In this document: piece after piece, positions 45,634 to 55,762 of the stretch
Layout of the letters: each line of letters starts with the position of its first letter
How positions within the stretch are numbered: position 1 is the first letter of the stretch
DNA from: Gilliamella sp. wkB112
Lineage (GTDB): Bacteria; Pseudomonadota; Gammaproteobacteria; Enterobacterales; Orbaceae
Assembly (NCBI RefSeq): GCF_001690685.1
Contig: NZ_LZGL01000018.1
Location: forward strand, 1-64,000
Direction: 5' to 3'
Length of the DNA: 64,000 bases
Position numbers and translations under genes: made by a program
The notes under the pieces: generated by a model
The model's database searches: none
What the model saw: the letters and a program-made list of their open reading frames with translations, nothing else
What the model was told of the DNA's origin: nothing

Positions 45634-46845
45634 CTATTGGTTATTTTTAATCGCTTGGTTATATCTGAACGAATAAATAAACATACAGATTAGGATCATG
45701 AGAGTTAATCCCCATAATTGTTGATACATTTCCACATTGGATTCTGCATCAGAATAATTTAAATTGGTGCCTAAAATAACTAAAGCATACTCGGTACCTA
45801 AAATAATGCCTAAATTTTGACACAGTCTTAACATTCCACCAATCGTAGATTGTTTATCTGGCTGTTGTTGCATTGCTACATGGATTAATGAACTTTGCAA
45901 TAACCCACCACCAATACCGTAACCTAAAGCTGCTACAATATATGCACATGCTGAAATATTTAAACTCGTGCTCCAAAATAAAGTAAATGCCAGCAACATT
46001 GCCGGTAAAGCATAGAGCAAGATTATTTGGTTAACATCTTTGCCTAATAATTTTTTGATTAAAACACTTAAAGTCACCCCAACTGGTGAAGCCATACAAA
46101 TTAGTCCTATAATATCAATAGGATAATTAGTTTCCCTGATCAACATAATTGGGGAAACAGAAAAAATAACTCCAGCAGTAAACCCAAAAATAAAACTACC
46201 AACTGCCACATACCTAATAGTTGACTGAAGTAATAACTCGAAAGCGAATAAAGCACCGGCACGATGCCTGTTATAAGGTGATTTATTTAGTGACAACGTC
46301 ACTGCCAAACCTAAAATACAAAAAGGAATATTAATAAAAAAGAGTAATCGCCATTGCCAATATTGTAAAATAAAACCACTTAAACTAGGTCCCAATATTG
46401 GCCCTATACTAATGGCTAACATAATTACCGCATTCAATTGCAATTTTTGCTTAGTTGATTGTATTCCAGCTATTCCTAAACAATTTGCTTGTAATAATGC
46501 CGCCGCTATCCCTTCCCCACATCTAGCTAAAATAAATTGCCAAGCTGATTCACTAATTCCAGCTAAAAATGAAGTTATGGTAAACAGTAAAAAACCCAAC
46601 ATTAACGCAGCTTTTTGCCCATATACATCGCCAAACCAACCACTAGGTATAAGCAAAATAATCAAAAATAATAAATATAAAGTAACCGATAATCCTATAA
46701 ACATTAATGAAGTAGCAAAACTATTTGCTAGTGAATTCAGAATTAAATTAATAATACCGGTATCAAGGGTTGATAAAAATAAGCCTAAACCACAAATAAT
46801 ATAAATAGAATAACTGGGTTTTGCATCAGTGGTTTGATCACTCAT
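45634..46845 (-). CDS. MFS transporter (multidrug type)
   Basis: 403 residues, 12 or more membrane segments. LDTGIINLILNSL near the N-terminus is the segment 1 motif of DHA-type exporters (L-D-x-x-I-x-N-x-A-L), GWFGDVYGQKAAL the 2-3 loop, and IGPILGPSLSGFI the segment 5 motif. It is divergent from the ArsR-like regulator at 47001, which probably controls it. Confidence 0.82.
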   Translation of the reverse strand: MSDQTTDAKPSYSIYIICGLGLFLSTLDTGIINLILNSLANSFATSLMFIGLSVTLYLLFLIILLIPSGWFGDVYGQKAALMLGFLLFTITSFLAGISESAWQFILARCGEGIAAALLQANCLGIAGIQSTKQKLQLNAVIMLAISIGPILGPSLSGFILQYWQWRLLFFINIPFCILGLAVTLSLNKSPYNRHRAGALFAFELLLQSTIRYVAVGSFIFGFTAGVIFSVSPIMLIRETNYPIDIIGLICMASPVGVTLSVLIKKLLGKDVNQIILLYALPAMLLAFTLFWSTSLNISACAYIVAALGYGIGGGLLQSSLIHVAMQQQPDKQSTIGGMLRLCQNLGIILGTEYALVILGTNLNYSDAESNVEMYQQLWGLTLMILICMFIYSFRYNQAIKNNQ

Positions 46846-46871
46846 TAGCTACCTACTATAAAGCCAAGTTT

Positions 46872-46908
46872 TAATCATAATCATATTTCATGAGTTTATT
46901 TATGATTA
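46872..46908. promoter_or_regulatory. Inverted repeat between MFS and ArsR-like genes
   Basis: TAATCATAA (46872-46880) and TTATGATTA (46900-46908) are perfect inverted copies 19 bases apart, in the divergent promoter region. They may be the binding site of the regulator at 47001. Confidence 0.4.
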
Positions 46909-47000
46909 GTTAATTATGTTTAAAATTAAGTTGAAACATATAATGCAAAAGAGGAGTAAGATTGTGTAGGTTAATAATCTATTGGGGTACCATTAAATAG

Positions 47001-47684
47001 ATGAGTAAAAAGTTATATTGTGAAGATTTAATCCATTTTTCTGATGTCATGTCGGACTTTAATCGAGTAATGATTATTACTGAGTTAATGAATGGTCGAG
47101 CCCTTTGTGCATCATGGCTGGCAAAACAATTAAATTTATCACCATCGGCAACGCGGTTTCATTTAAAAAAACTAGAAGATGCTCAACTAATTCATCAAAG
47201 AACTTGCGGCAGGCACCATTACTATGAAATTAACAATCAAGATACAGCCGATTTTATAGAATCAACCTTTAGAATTATTCCGCCCAATGATTATCTAATT
47301 TTAACCAATACCAGCAACAAACAAAAATTTCAGCAAGCGCGAACTTGTTATAAGCATTTGGCCGGCTCATGGTCGGTAACATTAACGCAATCATTACTAC
47401 AAAATAACTTAATAGCAATTCAAGAAGATCTGTTTTTAATTACTACTGCAGGAAAAAAGTTCTTAAATCACCACCAATTATTACCTGATGACTTTGACAA
47501 CAAAATTGCTGGCAAACGTTGTATAGATTTTACCGAACATCGCGATCATATAGGTGGTCAATTAGGCTCACAACTACTAAAAGCAATGCTATACCAAGCT
47601 TGGTTTAAACAAGACATTAATCGCAGGGAATTAACCATTACCCTATTAGGTAGAATAAAACTTAACGCTATAATGAATGTTTAA
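47001..47684 (+). CDS. ArsR-like winged-helix regulator
   Basis: 227 residues. The N-terminal winged helix (ALCASWLAKQLNLSPSATRFHLKKLEDAQLI, CGRHHYYEIN) is ArsR-like. The C-terminal part has ARTCYKHLAGSWSVTL, FEDF-like spacing and CIDFTEHRDHIGGQLGSQLL, as in the two-domain ArsR regulators that sit next to MFS exporters. The inducer is unknown. Confidence 0.82.
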   Translation: MSKKLYCEDLIHFSDVMSDFNRVMIITELMNGRALCASWLAKQLNLSPSATRFHLKKLEDAQLIHQRTCGRHHYYEINNQDTADFIESTFRIIPPNDYLILTNTSNKQKFQQARTCYKHLAGSWSVTLTQSLLQNNLIAIQEDLFLITTAGKKFLNHHQLLPDDFDNKIAGKRCIDFTEHRDHIGGQLGSQLLKAMLYQAWFKQDINRRELTITLLGRIKLNAIMNV

Positions 47685-47807
47685 TCATATTAAAATTAGC
47701 TGGTATTCTAGATTTATTAAAAGTTAAAAACCCTACTGAAATATCTGGAAGTTAATTAGTTCCAAACTTTCATAAGGGTTAGTTTGATGGACTATAAGTA
47801 TAATAGT

Positions 47808-48500
47808 TTATCCTTGTCCGTAATATGCATCTTTACCATGTTTACGAAAATAATGTTTATCTAATAATTCAGATTGAATCTTAATACCAATATTAAGGTT
47901 ACGTGTAGCTAATGCCATTGCTGCAACCTCTTCTAATACAACGGCATTGTGTACAGCATTATTAGCGTTTGTTCCCCAAGCGAATGGTCCATGTCCAGAT
48001 ACCAACACACTTGGAATTGCCATAGCATCAATTGAACGTTTGCTAAACTCCTCAACAATCACCTTACCAGTATTTAACTCATAATTAGTAGCTATCTCTG
48101 TGGCCCTTAATGTTCGTGTGCAAGGTATATCGCCATAAAAATAATCAGCATGTGTGGTGCCTAAAGCAGGAATATCCAGTCCAGCTTGTGCCCAAATGGT
48201 GGCATTGCGCGAATGAGTATGAATAATTCCACCAATCTGGTCAAATGCTTTATAAAGTTCAAGGTGTGTTTCAGTATCACTCGAAGCATTAAGGTGCCCC
48301 TCTACCTTTTTTCCATCAAGATCAACAATCACAATATCATCAACCGTAAGCTTATCATAAGCAACTCCAGATGGTTTAATAGCAATGATGCCATTTTTTC
48401 TATCAATTTCTGACACATTCCCCCATGTAAAGGTCACAAGTTGGTAAAATGGCAGTAATAAGTTTGCGGCCAATACTCGTTCTTTTAATAATGTATACAT
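47808..48500 (-). CDS. araD: L-ribulose-5-phosphate 4-epimerase
   Basis: 230 residues, the same length as E. coli AraD (231). Class II aldolase-like fold with zinc-binding residues in [15 protein letters not shown] and [10 protein letters not shown], plus [16 protein letters not shown] and the end [19 protein letters not shown]. It turns L-ribulose 5-phosphate into D-xylulose 5-phosphate, the last step of arabinose entry into the pentose phosphate pathway. The ATG at 48500 ([10 protein letters not shown]) fits the family start; AGGA lies eight bases before. It is last in the operon. Confidence 0.93.
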   Translation of the reverse strand: MYTLLKERVLAANLLLPFYQLVTFTWGNVSEIDRKNGIIAIKPSGVAYDKLTVDDIVIVDLDGKKVEGHLNASSDTETHLELYKAFDQIGGIIHTHSRNATIWAQAGLDIPALGTTHADYFYGDIPCTRTLRATEIATNYELNTGKVIVEEFSKRSIDAMAIPSVLVSGHGPFAWGTNANNAVHNAVVLEEVAAMALATRNLNIGIKIQSELLDKHYFRKHGKDAYYGQG

Positions 48501-48587
48501 GCAAAGCATCCTATTTAGTAATCCAAACCGATCAAATGATAGCAAAGGACGTTTTGATACTAATTGTCCTTTGCTTATCATATTTTT

Positions 48588-50009
48588 TTATTTATCGTTA
48601 CCGATATAACGTAGTTTTTTGCCTAACATCAGATTTTTTTCAATGTGTTCTAATGAAATATTTTTTGTTTCAGGAACAAAGAAAATAACAATAAAAATGA
48701 ATAAAATATTCAAACCGGTATATAACCAAAATGTTTGTGCAACACCGATATGATTTAATAATGTGAGGAATGTTGCGCCAATAATCATATTAGATATCCA
48801 GTTTGTGGTAGTTGAACAAGTCACGCCAAAATCACGACTTTTTAACGGTTGAATTTCAGAGCAAAGAATCCACACTACTGGAGCAGCACTCATTGCATAA
48901 CCGCCAATACACATAATCGCCATACCTACGGCTGCATAAGAAGTTACTGATGAGGCATTACCATTTTCAATTAGTAGCAAGCAAATACCTAAAACTAGCG
49001 TTCCTAATGCCATAATGCTGAAACCTACTTTTAAAATTGGTTTTCTTCCTAATTTATCTACTGTAAAGATTGCAATAAAAGTGGCTAAAACAAAGGTGAG
49101 ACCAACAATAATTGTTGCTATCATTTGTTGTTCGGTTGTTGCAAATCCAGCAAGACTAAAAATTTTAGGAGCATAGTACATAATGATGTTCATGCCAGTG
49201 AACTGTTGCATCGCTTGTAATGCCATACCGAGATAAACAGTGCGGCGTACATTTTTATTAATCTTAAATAATGTCCACCCTTCTTGTTTTTGTTGTAAAC
49301 TTTCTTTGATATCATCAAATTCTTGTTTTACTTTTACAGGATCATTTCGGATCAACTTTAATACCTGTTCGGTTTCATTCAAACGACCTTTAGATGCAAG
49401 CCATCTTGGACTATTTGGCAGGAATATAACCACAAGAAAAAGAATAATAGCTGGAACTGAGATAATTCCAAGCATCATTCGCCAATTACCAGTAAAACTA
49501 AAATATGTATCAGATAAAAATGCTAATAAAATACCAATTGTTACTAATAATTGATATGCAGCTATCATTTTCCCCCTAATATTTTCTGGTGCCATTTCAG
49601 AAAGATATAGTGGCGCAGTATAGGAAGCGATCCCAACAGCAAATCCTAAGATAAGCCTCCAAACTAGTAGCACTTCCACATTAGGAGCCAAGGCTGAACC
49701 AAAGCAACTTACAATAAAAAATAATGCACCAGCTAATAAACTATACTTTCTTCCTAAATAAAAAGATAACCAACCATTTGATAATGCTCCCAAAGCGGCA
49801 CCTAACATCATGGAACTTACGACCCATTCTTGAAGTCGAGTAGTGAGCTCAAATTGGGTGGTGATAAAAGGTAAAGCTCCAGCAATTACACCAATATCCA
49901 AACCAAACAGTAACCCAGCCATAGCAGCCGAAAAACCAATTAAGAATGTCATTTTTTGGGCAGAACTTTTTGTCGTTTTATTCATCATAGTAGGCGTATC
50001 CATATCCAT
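48588..50009 (-). CDS. araE: Arabinose:H+ symporter-like sugar transporter
   Basis: 473 residues, as AraE in E. coli (472). Twelve membrane segments with sugar-porter signatures: [36 protein letters not shown] after segment 6, and [13 protein letters not shown] at the end. It brings L-arabinose in with protons. The ATG at 50009 ([10 protein letters not shown]) follows AAAGGAG. It lies between araA and araD in the operon, unlike E. coli where araE stands alone. Confidence 0.86.
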   Translation of the reverse strand: MDMDTPTMMNKTTKSSAQKMTFLIGFSAAMAGLLFGLDIGVIAGALPFITTQFELTTRLQEWVVSSMMLGAALGALSNGWLSFYLGRKYSLLAGALFFIVSCFGSALAPNVEVLLVWRLILGFAVGIASYTAPLYLSEMAPENIRGKMIAAYQLLVTIGILLAFLSDTYFSFTGNWRMMLGIISVPAIILFLVVIFLPNSPRWLASKGRLNETEQVLKLIRNDPVKVKQEFDDIKESLQQKQEGWTLFKINKNVRRTVYLGMALQAMQQFTGMNIIMYYAPKIFSLAGFATTEQQMIATIIVGLTFVLATFIAIFTVDKLGRKPILKVGFSIMALGTLVLGICLLLIENGNASSVTSYAAVGMAIMCIGGYAMSAAPVVWILCSEIQPLKSRDFGVTCSTTTNWISNMIIGATFLTLLNHIGVAQTFWLYTGLNILFIFIVIFFVPETKNISLEHIEKNLMLGKKLRYIGNDK

Positions 50010-50086
50010 AGATTTACTCCTTTCATTATGTATTGTTGAGAACAATTGGAGACAATATCTCCAATTATCTAATTTAAATAATTGCT

Positions 50087-51595
50087 TTAAGCATAAGGAT
50101 TACAATACGCAATCTCGTTCCAACGTAACTCATTTCTAAAATCACTAATTTTTGTTTCTTCATCAATGACTAATAATTCAATATTATGGAGTTGTGCATA
50201 AAGTCTAAAATAATCCATTGATAGTGCTTGGGTATAAACAGAGTGGTGAGCAGCACCAGATAAAATCCACGCTTCAGCAGAAACATCCAATGATGGTTTT
50301 GGTTTCCAAACGGCACAAGCAACTGGTAATTTAGGTAACGGATTAGGTTGTTTGACCGTTTCTAACGCATTTGCCACCAATCTGAAACGATTCCCAATAT
50401 CAATCAAACTTGCATTAATTGCGTAGCCTGGTTTGGATGAAAAAATAAGACGAGCAGGATCAGCTTTATTACCAATACCTAACGGTTGAATATCTAATAA
50501 TGGTTTAACACCATCATCAACAATGCTTGGGCAGACTTCTAACATATGTGAACCTATAACAAGTTCATTACCTTTAGTAAAATCATATGTGTAATCTTCC
50601 ATAAATGCTGTGCCACCAGGTAAACCTTTTGCCATCACTTTCATTGTTCTAAGAAGTGCTGCAGTTTTCCAATCACCTTCACCAGCAAAACCATAGCCTT
50701 TTGCCATTAACCGCTGAACAGCTAGTCCTGGTAATTGTGCCATACCATGTAGATCTTCAAACGTTGTAGTAAAACCTGAAAAATTACCTTGTTTCAAGAA
50801 TTGCTGTATACCAAGTTCAATCCTTGCAGCATCAATTAAATTTTGTCTTTTTTCGCCATTAATTTGTGCGACCGGACTAATTTGATATAGTGTTTCATAT
50901 TCATCAATAAGTTGAGAAATATCACCTTCCTTAACTGAATTAATAACAGCCACTAAATCACCAACAGCATGTGTATTAACTGAATATCCAAATTTAATTT
51001 GTGCAGAAACTTTATTACCTTCCGTTACTGCAACTTCTCGCATATTGTCACCAAATCGAACTAACTTCATGTTTTTTTCTTCATTAATCGCAACACAAAC
51101 CCGCATCCATTTTGCGATTTTTTCATGTACTTCTTTATCTTTCCAATAACCCGTTACCACAGAATGAGGAAGGCGCATACGAGAACCGATAAAACCAAAT
51201 TCACGACCACCATGTGCAGTTTGGTTAAGATTCATAAAATCCATGTCCATTGAACCCCAAGGAACAAGTTCATTAAATTGAGTATGCAGTTGTAGCAATG
51301 GTTTTTGTAAATGGGTTAAACCATTAATCCACATTTTAGCGGGTGAAAACGTATGCAACCATGTAATTAAACCAACACATTTTTTGGAATAGTTAACTTC
51401 TTGACATAATGTATAAATATCATCAGGTCTGGTTGCTAGTGGTTTAAGCACAATTTTAATTGGCAAATTTGCTTCTTTATTAAAATAATCAGTGACATAT
51501 TGAATATTTTTTTTAATTTGTTCTAATGCTTCTGGCCCATAAAGATGTTGACTACCGGCAACAAACCAAATTTCAGCTTCTTCATAAACAAACAT
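50087..51595 (-). CDS. araA: L-arabinose isomerase
   Basis: 502 residues (E. coli 500). [16 protein letters not shown] at the start, the catalytic Glu in [14 protein letters not shown] and in FMEDYTYDF, and His in [12 protein letters not shown], with the C-terminal His segment AAHHSVYT. It converts L-arabinose into L-ribulose with Mn. It is 40 bases after araB, so in the same message. Confidence 0.96.
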   Translation of the reverse strand: MFVYEEAEIWFVAGSQHLYGPEALEQIKKNIQYVTDYFNKEANLPIKIVLKPLATRPDDIYTLCQEVNYSKKCVGLITWLHTFSPAKMWINGLTHLQKPLLQLHTQFNELVPWGSMDMDFMNLNQTAHGGREFGFIGSRMRLPHSVVTGYWKDKEVHEKIAKWMRVCVAINEEKNMKLVRFGDNMREVAVTEGNKVSAQIKFGYSVNTHAVGDLVAVINSVKEGDISQLIDEYETLYQISPVAQINGEKRQNLIDAARIELGIQQFLKQGNFSGFTTTFEDLHGMAQLPGLAVQRLMAKGYGFAGEGDWKTAALLRTMKVMAKGLPGGTAFMEDYTYDFTKGNELVIGSHMLEVCPSIVDDGVKPLLDIQPLGIGNKADPARLIFSSKPGYAINASLIDIGNRFRLVANALETVKQPNPLPKLPVACAVWKPKPSLDVSAEAWILSGAAHHSVYTQALSMDYFRLYAQLHNIELLVIDEETKISDFRNELRWNEIAYCNPYA

Positions 51596-51635
51596 AATGG
51601 TCTCCTTCGAATGTTTCGTAAATTGAATATAACAA

Positions 51636-53297
51636 CTAAACGTAATAGTTAGGTTCGCAAGATACTGACCAAACTAAATATTTTTCATACAGTTCTTGAT
51701 ATTTTTCTACCCGCTCAGCATTTGGAATAAATGTGGTTTCGATCTGACTGGACATCACTTTTTGTGCAGTTGGAATATCCGGATAAAGATTGGCAGTAAC
51801 AGCTGCAAATATCGCAGCACCTAATGCACAACACTGTTCAGAATTTACAACTTTTAATGGACGATTCATGACATCAGCACATGCTTGCATGATGACCGGA
51901 GATTTTTTAGCTATCCCACCTAATGCCACAATGTTATTGACCGGAACATCCTGTTCGATAAAACACTCCATAATGGCCCTTGCTCCAAAAGCGGTAGCTA
52001 AAATCAAACCACCAAATAGCGTTAATGCATCGGTTGAAATGGTTAAGTTGGTGATAACACCTTTGATTCGTTGATTCGCAAATGGTGTTCTACGCCCATT
52101 AAACCAATCAAGAATGACGGGAATATTGTCTAAATTTGGATTTTCAGACCATTGTAGAGCAAGCTCATGTAATAGCTTATTTTTTAATTGTTCAGCACCA
52201 GTTTGCAATTCTGGCGATTGTTTCACTAACTGTTCAATAGGCCAACATAAAAGTTTTTGATACCATGCATAAATATCACCAAAAGCCGATTGTCCCGCCT
52301 CTAGCCCTATATAATTTGGCATCACACTACCATCAACTTGACCACAAATACCTTTAACAGAACGATTTTGAATTACATCTTGCTCTGCTAATAAAATATC
52401 ACATGTAGATGTACCTATGACTTTTACTAAAGTATACGGCTCTGCTCCAGCGCCAACGGCTCCCATGTGGCAGTCAAAAGCACCACCGGCGATCACGACT
52501 GATGAAGGTAAACCTAACTTTGTAGCCCATTGTGGTGTAATGATTCCTATCTTTTTATCCGCGGTATATGTTTCTTTAAATAGTGGGTATGGCAATGCAT
52601 TAACCAATGACGGATCCAGTTTTTCAAAAAACTCATAAGGAGGTAAACCATCCCACTTTTCGCTCCAAAAACATTTATGCCCTGCAGCACATCGTCCTCT
52701 TTTAATTTTATCGGGGGCTGTTGTGCCCGACAATAAAGCCGGTATCCAATCACACAGTTCGATCCACGATGCAGATGCTTGTTTTACCGCATTATCTTGA
52801 CGAAAAATATGCATGATTTTTGCCCAAAACCATTCTGAAGAATACACACCACCACAATATTCCAAGTATTTTGAATAAGGTTGAATTGAACACAGATGAT
52901 TGATTTCTTCAGCTTCATTCACCGACGTATGATCTTTCCATAAGATAAACATCGCATTCGGATTATTCATAAATTCAGGTTTTAGTGCTAAAACATCACC
53001 ATTTTCATCAATTGGTGCGGGAGTTGATCCGGTAGAATCAACACCAATAGCCACGACATTTTTAGCATAAGTATCCAATTGTTTGACAACAGATTGAATT
53101 GATTGGGTCATTGCCTCAATATAATCAAGTGGATGATGTCTAAATTGATTCTTTTTAGGATCACAAAACTGCCCTTTTGACCAACGCGAATAATAGACAA
53201 CTTCAGTCGCTAATTCTTGACCATTTTGACAATTAACAGCTAAAGCTCTAACAGAATCGCTGCCAAAATCTAATCCAATCGTTATTTTTTCATTCAT
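51636..53297 (-). CDS. araB: Ribulokinase
   Basis: 553 residues, FGGY kinase family. [16 protein letters not shown] at the N-terminus binds phosphate; [20 protein letters not shown] and [11 protein letters not shown] lie in the sugar site; [27 protein letters not shown] and [22 protein letters not shown] mark the C-terminal ATP domain; each motif is given in part. It phosphorylates L-ribulose at O5. The ATG at 53297 ([10 protein letters not shown]) follows GAGGTGC. It is first in the operon, divergent from araC. Confidence 0.95.
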   Translation of the reverse strand: MNEKITIGLDFGSDSVRALAVNCQNGQELATEVVYYSRWSKGQFCDPKKNQFRHHPLDYIEAMTQSIQSVVKQLDTYAKNVVAIGVDSTGSTPAPIDENGDVLALKPEFMNNPNAMFILWKDHTSVNEAEEINHLCSIQPYSKYLEYCGGVYSSEWFWAKIMHIFRQDNAVKQASASWIELCDWIPALLSGTTAPDKIKRGRCAAGHKCFWSEKWDGLPPYEFFEKLDPSLVNALPYPLFKETYTADKKIGIITPQWATKLGLPSSVVIAGGAFDCHMGAVGAGAEPYTLVKVIGTSTCDILLAEQDVIQNRSVKGICGQVDGSVMPNYIGLEAGQSAFGDIYAWYQKLLCWPIEQLVKQSPELQTGAEQLKNKLLHELALQWSENPNLDNIPVILDWFNGRRTPFANQRIKGVITNLTISTDALTLFGGLILATAFGARAIMECFIEQDVPVNNIVALGGIAKKSPVIMQACADVMNRPLKVVNSEQCCALGAAIFAAVTANLYPDIPTAQKVMSSQIETTFIPNAERVEKYQELYEKYLVWSVSCEPNYYV

Positions 53298-53389
53298 TGA
53301 ATAGCACCTCAAAGACTAAGTAAATTGAACTTTTACGGAAGAATAATTAATTTAACTGGAAACAAGTAGGTTATTTGCTGCTATAAATA

Positions 53390-53437
53390 TAGACGATTCT
53401 GTCTAGGTCAGTTATTTTGTGATATAGATCTCATAAT
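53390..53437. promoter_or_regulatory. Arabinose control region: inverted repeat and CRP-like site
   Basis: TAGAC-GATTCT-GTCTA is a perfect inverted repeat at 53390-53405. TGTGATATAGATCTCA at 53418-53433 matches the CRP consensus TGTGA-N6-TCACA with one mismatch. Both lie in the araB-araC gap and fit dual control by AraC and CRP. A direct-repeat araI-like pair was not found. Confidence 0.6.
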
Positions 53438-53503
53438 TAAGACTATTCAAAATAATTTTTTATGTAAAAATAAAAATAATCTCAAAAAATAAGAAGATAA
53501 CAA

Positions 53504-54421
53504 ATGAATAATGTTCAACAAAATGATCCTTTACTACCGGGCTATTCATTTAATGTCCATCTTGTATCTGGATTAACTCCCATTGAGAAGGCAGGAAAAT
53601 TTGATTTTTTTATTGATCGTCCGAAAGGATTAAATGGCTATATTATTAATTTAACCTATGCGGGACAAGGTACTATTTATCGTAATAATGAATCATTTAA
53701 TTGTTATCCCGGTGATTTTGTTCTTTTCCCCCCCAAAGAACCGCATCTGTATGGACGAAAAGAAGATGAAAACAATTGGTTTCATTTTTGGATCTATTTC
53801 AGACCAAAATCTACTTGGAAATATTTATTATCTTGGGATAATCGGATTGAAAAAACTGGGTTTTATCGTCCTAACACCAAAGTAAAAGAGGAATTAGAAC
53901 AACTATTTATTAAAATTGTAGAAGTGGGGCAATCTACCACTATCTACTCTGAAAATTTAGCCATGAGTATGTTGGAACAATTTTTAATTCGTTGTGCACA
54001 AGAAACGTCTAATACTTACCCATCAAATATTGATACTCGGGTGTTACAAGTATGTAATTATTTGATTGATACTCTTGATGAACATGAATTTATGTTAGAT
54101 ACCGTGGCTCAAAAAATCTGTTTATCCACATCAAGAATTGCACATATTTTTAAAGATCAGATTGGCATGTCAATTGGAGAATGGAGACAAGAACAACGGG
54201 TAAGTAGAGCAAAAATTTTATTACAAACGACTAATATGAGCATTGCCGATATTGGACGCTCAATAGGATTTGAAGATCAACTCTATTTTTCTCGTGTTTT
54301 CAAAAAAAGAATTGGATTAAGTCCACAAAAATATCGTTATAGTACACAAGAACAAAATGAAAGGAAGATCCAAAATGTTAATTCCCCTTATTTTTTTGAT
54401 AAACAAAATAATAGTACTTAA
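53504..54421 (+). CDS. araC: Arabinose operon regulator AraC
   Basis: 305 residues. The N-terminal cupin-like arabinose domain has LPGYSFNVHLVSGLTPIEK, IDRPKGLNGYIINLTYAGQG and FPPKEPHLYGR. The C-terminal DNA-binding domain has LDTVAQKICLSTSRIAHIF and IADIGRSIGFEDQLYFSRVFKK. The order and wording are those of E. coli AraC. Divergent from araB. Confidence 0.93.
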   Translation: MNNVQQNDPLLPGYSFNVHLVSGLTPIEKAGKFDFFIDRPKGLNGYIINLTYAGQGTIYRNNESFNCYPGDFVLFPPKEPHLYGRKEDENNWFHFWIYFRPKSTWKYLLSWDNRIEKTGFYRPNTKVKEELEQLFIKIVEVGQSTTIYSENLAMSMLEQFLIRCAQETSNTYPSNIDTRVLQVCNYLIDTLDEHEFMLDTVAQKICLSTSRIAHIFKDQIGMSIGEWRQEQRVSRAKILLQTTNMSIADIGRSIGFEDQLYFSRVFKKRIGLSPQKYRYSTQEQNERKIQNVNSPYFFDKQNNST

Positions 54422-54559
54422 ACCTAACTTTGACTATTTCAAGCTAAATTGATTTTATTGCTGTAACAGTAGGAGCTAGAGCAACAGTGAGATATGTTTT
54501 TTAGCATTATGCTTGTTAGATAAAAATATTTTTTGAAGATATATTTTTATTCAAACTAT

Positions 54560-54592
54560 ATTTAACTACCTTAACATTTAAGGTAGTTAAAT
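54560..54592. terminator. Strong bidirectional terminator hairpin
   Basis: A perfect 15-bp stem (ATTTAACTACCTTAA with its complement) and a three-base loop between the convergent araC and yhhJ-like genes. The outer A-T pairs provide T-runs in both directions. Confidence 0.8.
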
Positions 54593-54626
54593 AATTATCA
54601 GTCCAGATTCAATAATTAATAGATTG

Positions 54627-55757
54627 TTACGATCCCATACTCACAATTGATTTACGGAAACGCATTAGGGAAAAGACGAAGAACACCGATCCAATCGCCA
54701 GTAACCATACAAACGAAGTCCAAACAACCTCGATGCCAGCACCACGATATAGTATAGCTTGCCCTAATTCCACAAAGTGAGTGGTTGGAGCTAGTAGCAT
54801 AATATTCTGGACAAATTCCGGCATACTTTCGCGTGGAGTACTACCACCAGACAGCATTTGCAATGGTAATAAAATCAAAATAAATAACATGGCAAATTGC
54901 GCGGTTGATTTCGCCACCGTTGCCATAAATATACCCATTGATGTGGTTACAAACAGGTGCAACGCCGCTCCGGTTAAAAATAACGCTACCGAACCGGTAA
55001 TCGGAACACCTATCCAAGCATGCACTACCACTAATAATGAAATCCAAGTTGAAACTAACACTACTAATCCCATTGACCAGATCTTCGACATCATAATTTC
55101 AAATGGCGTTACCGGCATTGACAGCAAGTGATCGATAGTGCCATGTTCGCGTTCACGCATCAACGCTGCCCCGGTCAAAATAATCGATATGGTGGTTACT
55201 ATATTGATTATTTCCATAACCGAACCGAACCACGACCTTGTTAAATTAGGGTTAAAGGAGGTATGCACTTGAATACTTACCGGTAAACTATTAGTAGAAC
55301 TATAGCGATTAACAAATTCAGTGATCTCACCATTCACAATTTGGGTAATATAACCATTACCAACAAATGCCTGCCCCATACGTGTTGCATCGACATTAAG
55401 TTGAATTTGCGGGCTGCGATTATTCAGCACATCACGCTGAAAATTTGGTGGAATATTGAGTGAAAAAGTAAACTGATCAGTATCCATACCCCGATCAACT
55501 TCATCCATGGAATATAATTTTACTGGTTTTATAAACATGGGTGGATAAAACGCCTGAATAATTTGTCTGGATAACGGCGAATCATCTTCATCGACCACTG
55601 CTACCGACGCATAATGCAGTGAATCAGATGTCGCTGTAGCCGCGGTATAAATATCCAAAGTAAAACAATAAGCGATTAACAGCAGCATAATAGGATCGCG
55701 CAATAATCCCCATAGTTCTTTAATACCTAAACGATAAATATTAGTTAAACTTTGCAT
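54627..55757 (-). CDS. yhhJ: ABC-2 type permease, YhhJ-like
   Basis: 376 residues. One N-terminal membrane segment (LIAYCFTLDIYTAATA), a large periplasmic part (YASVAVVDEDDSPLSRQII, GNGYITQIVNGEI), then five segments with REREHGTIDHLLSMPVTPFEIM. It is the ABC-2 half that pairs with the RbbA-like protein. Starts five bases after rbbA's stop, third gene of the unit HlyD-RbbA-YhhJ. Confidence 0.88.
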   Translation of the reverse strand: MQSLTNIYRLGIKELWGLLRDPIMLLLIAYCFTLDIYTAATATSDSLHYASVAVVDEDDSPLSRQIIQAFYPPMFIKPVKLYSMDEVDRGMDTDQFTFSLNIPPNFQRDVLNNRSPQIQLNVDATRMGQAFVGNGYITQIVNGEITEFVNRYSSTNSLPVSIQVHTSFNPNLTRSWFGSVMEIINIVTTISIILTGAALMREREHGTIDHLLSMPVTPFEIMMSKIWSMGLVVLVSTWISLLVVVHAWIGVPITGSVALFLTGAALHLFVTTSMGIFMATVAKSTAQFAMLFILILLPLQMLSGGSTPRESMPEFVQNIMLLAPTTHFVELGQAILYRGAGIEVVWTSFVWLLAIGSVFFVFSLMRFRKSIVSMGS

Positions 55758-55762
55758 AATAT

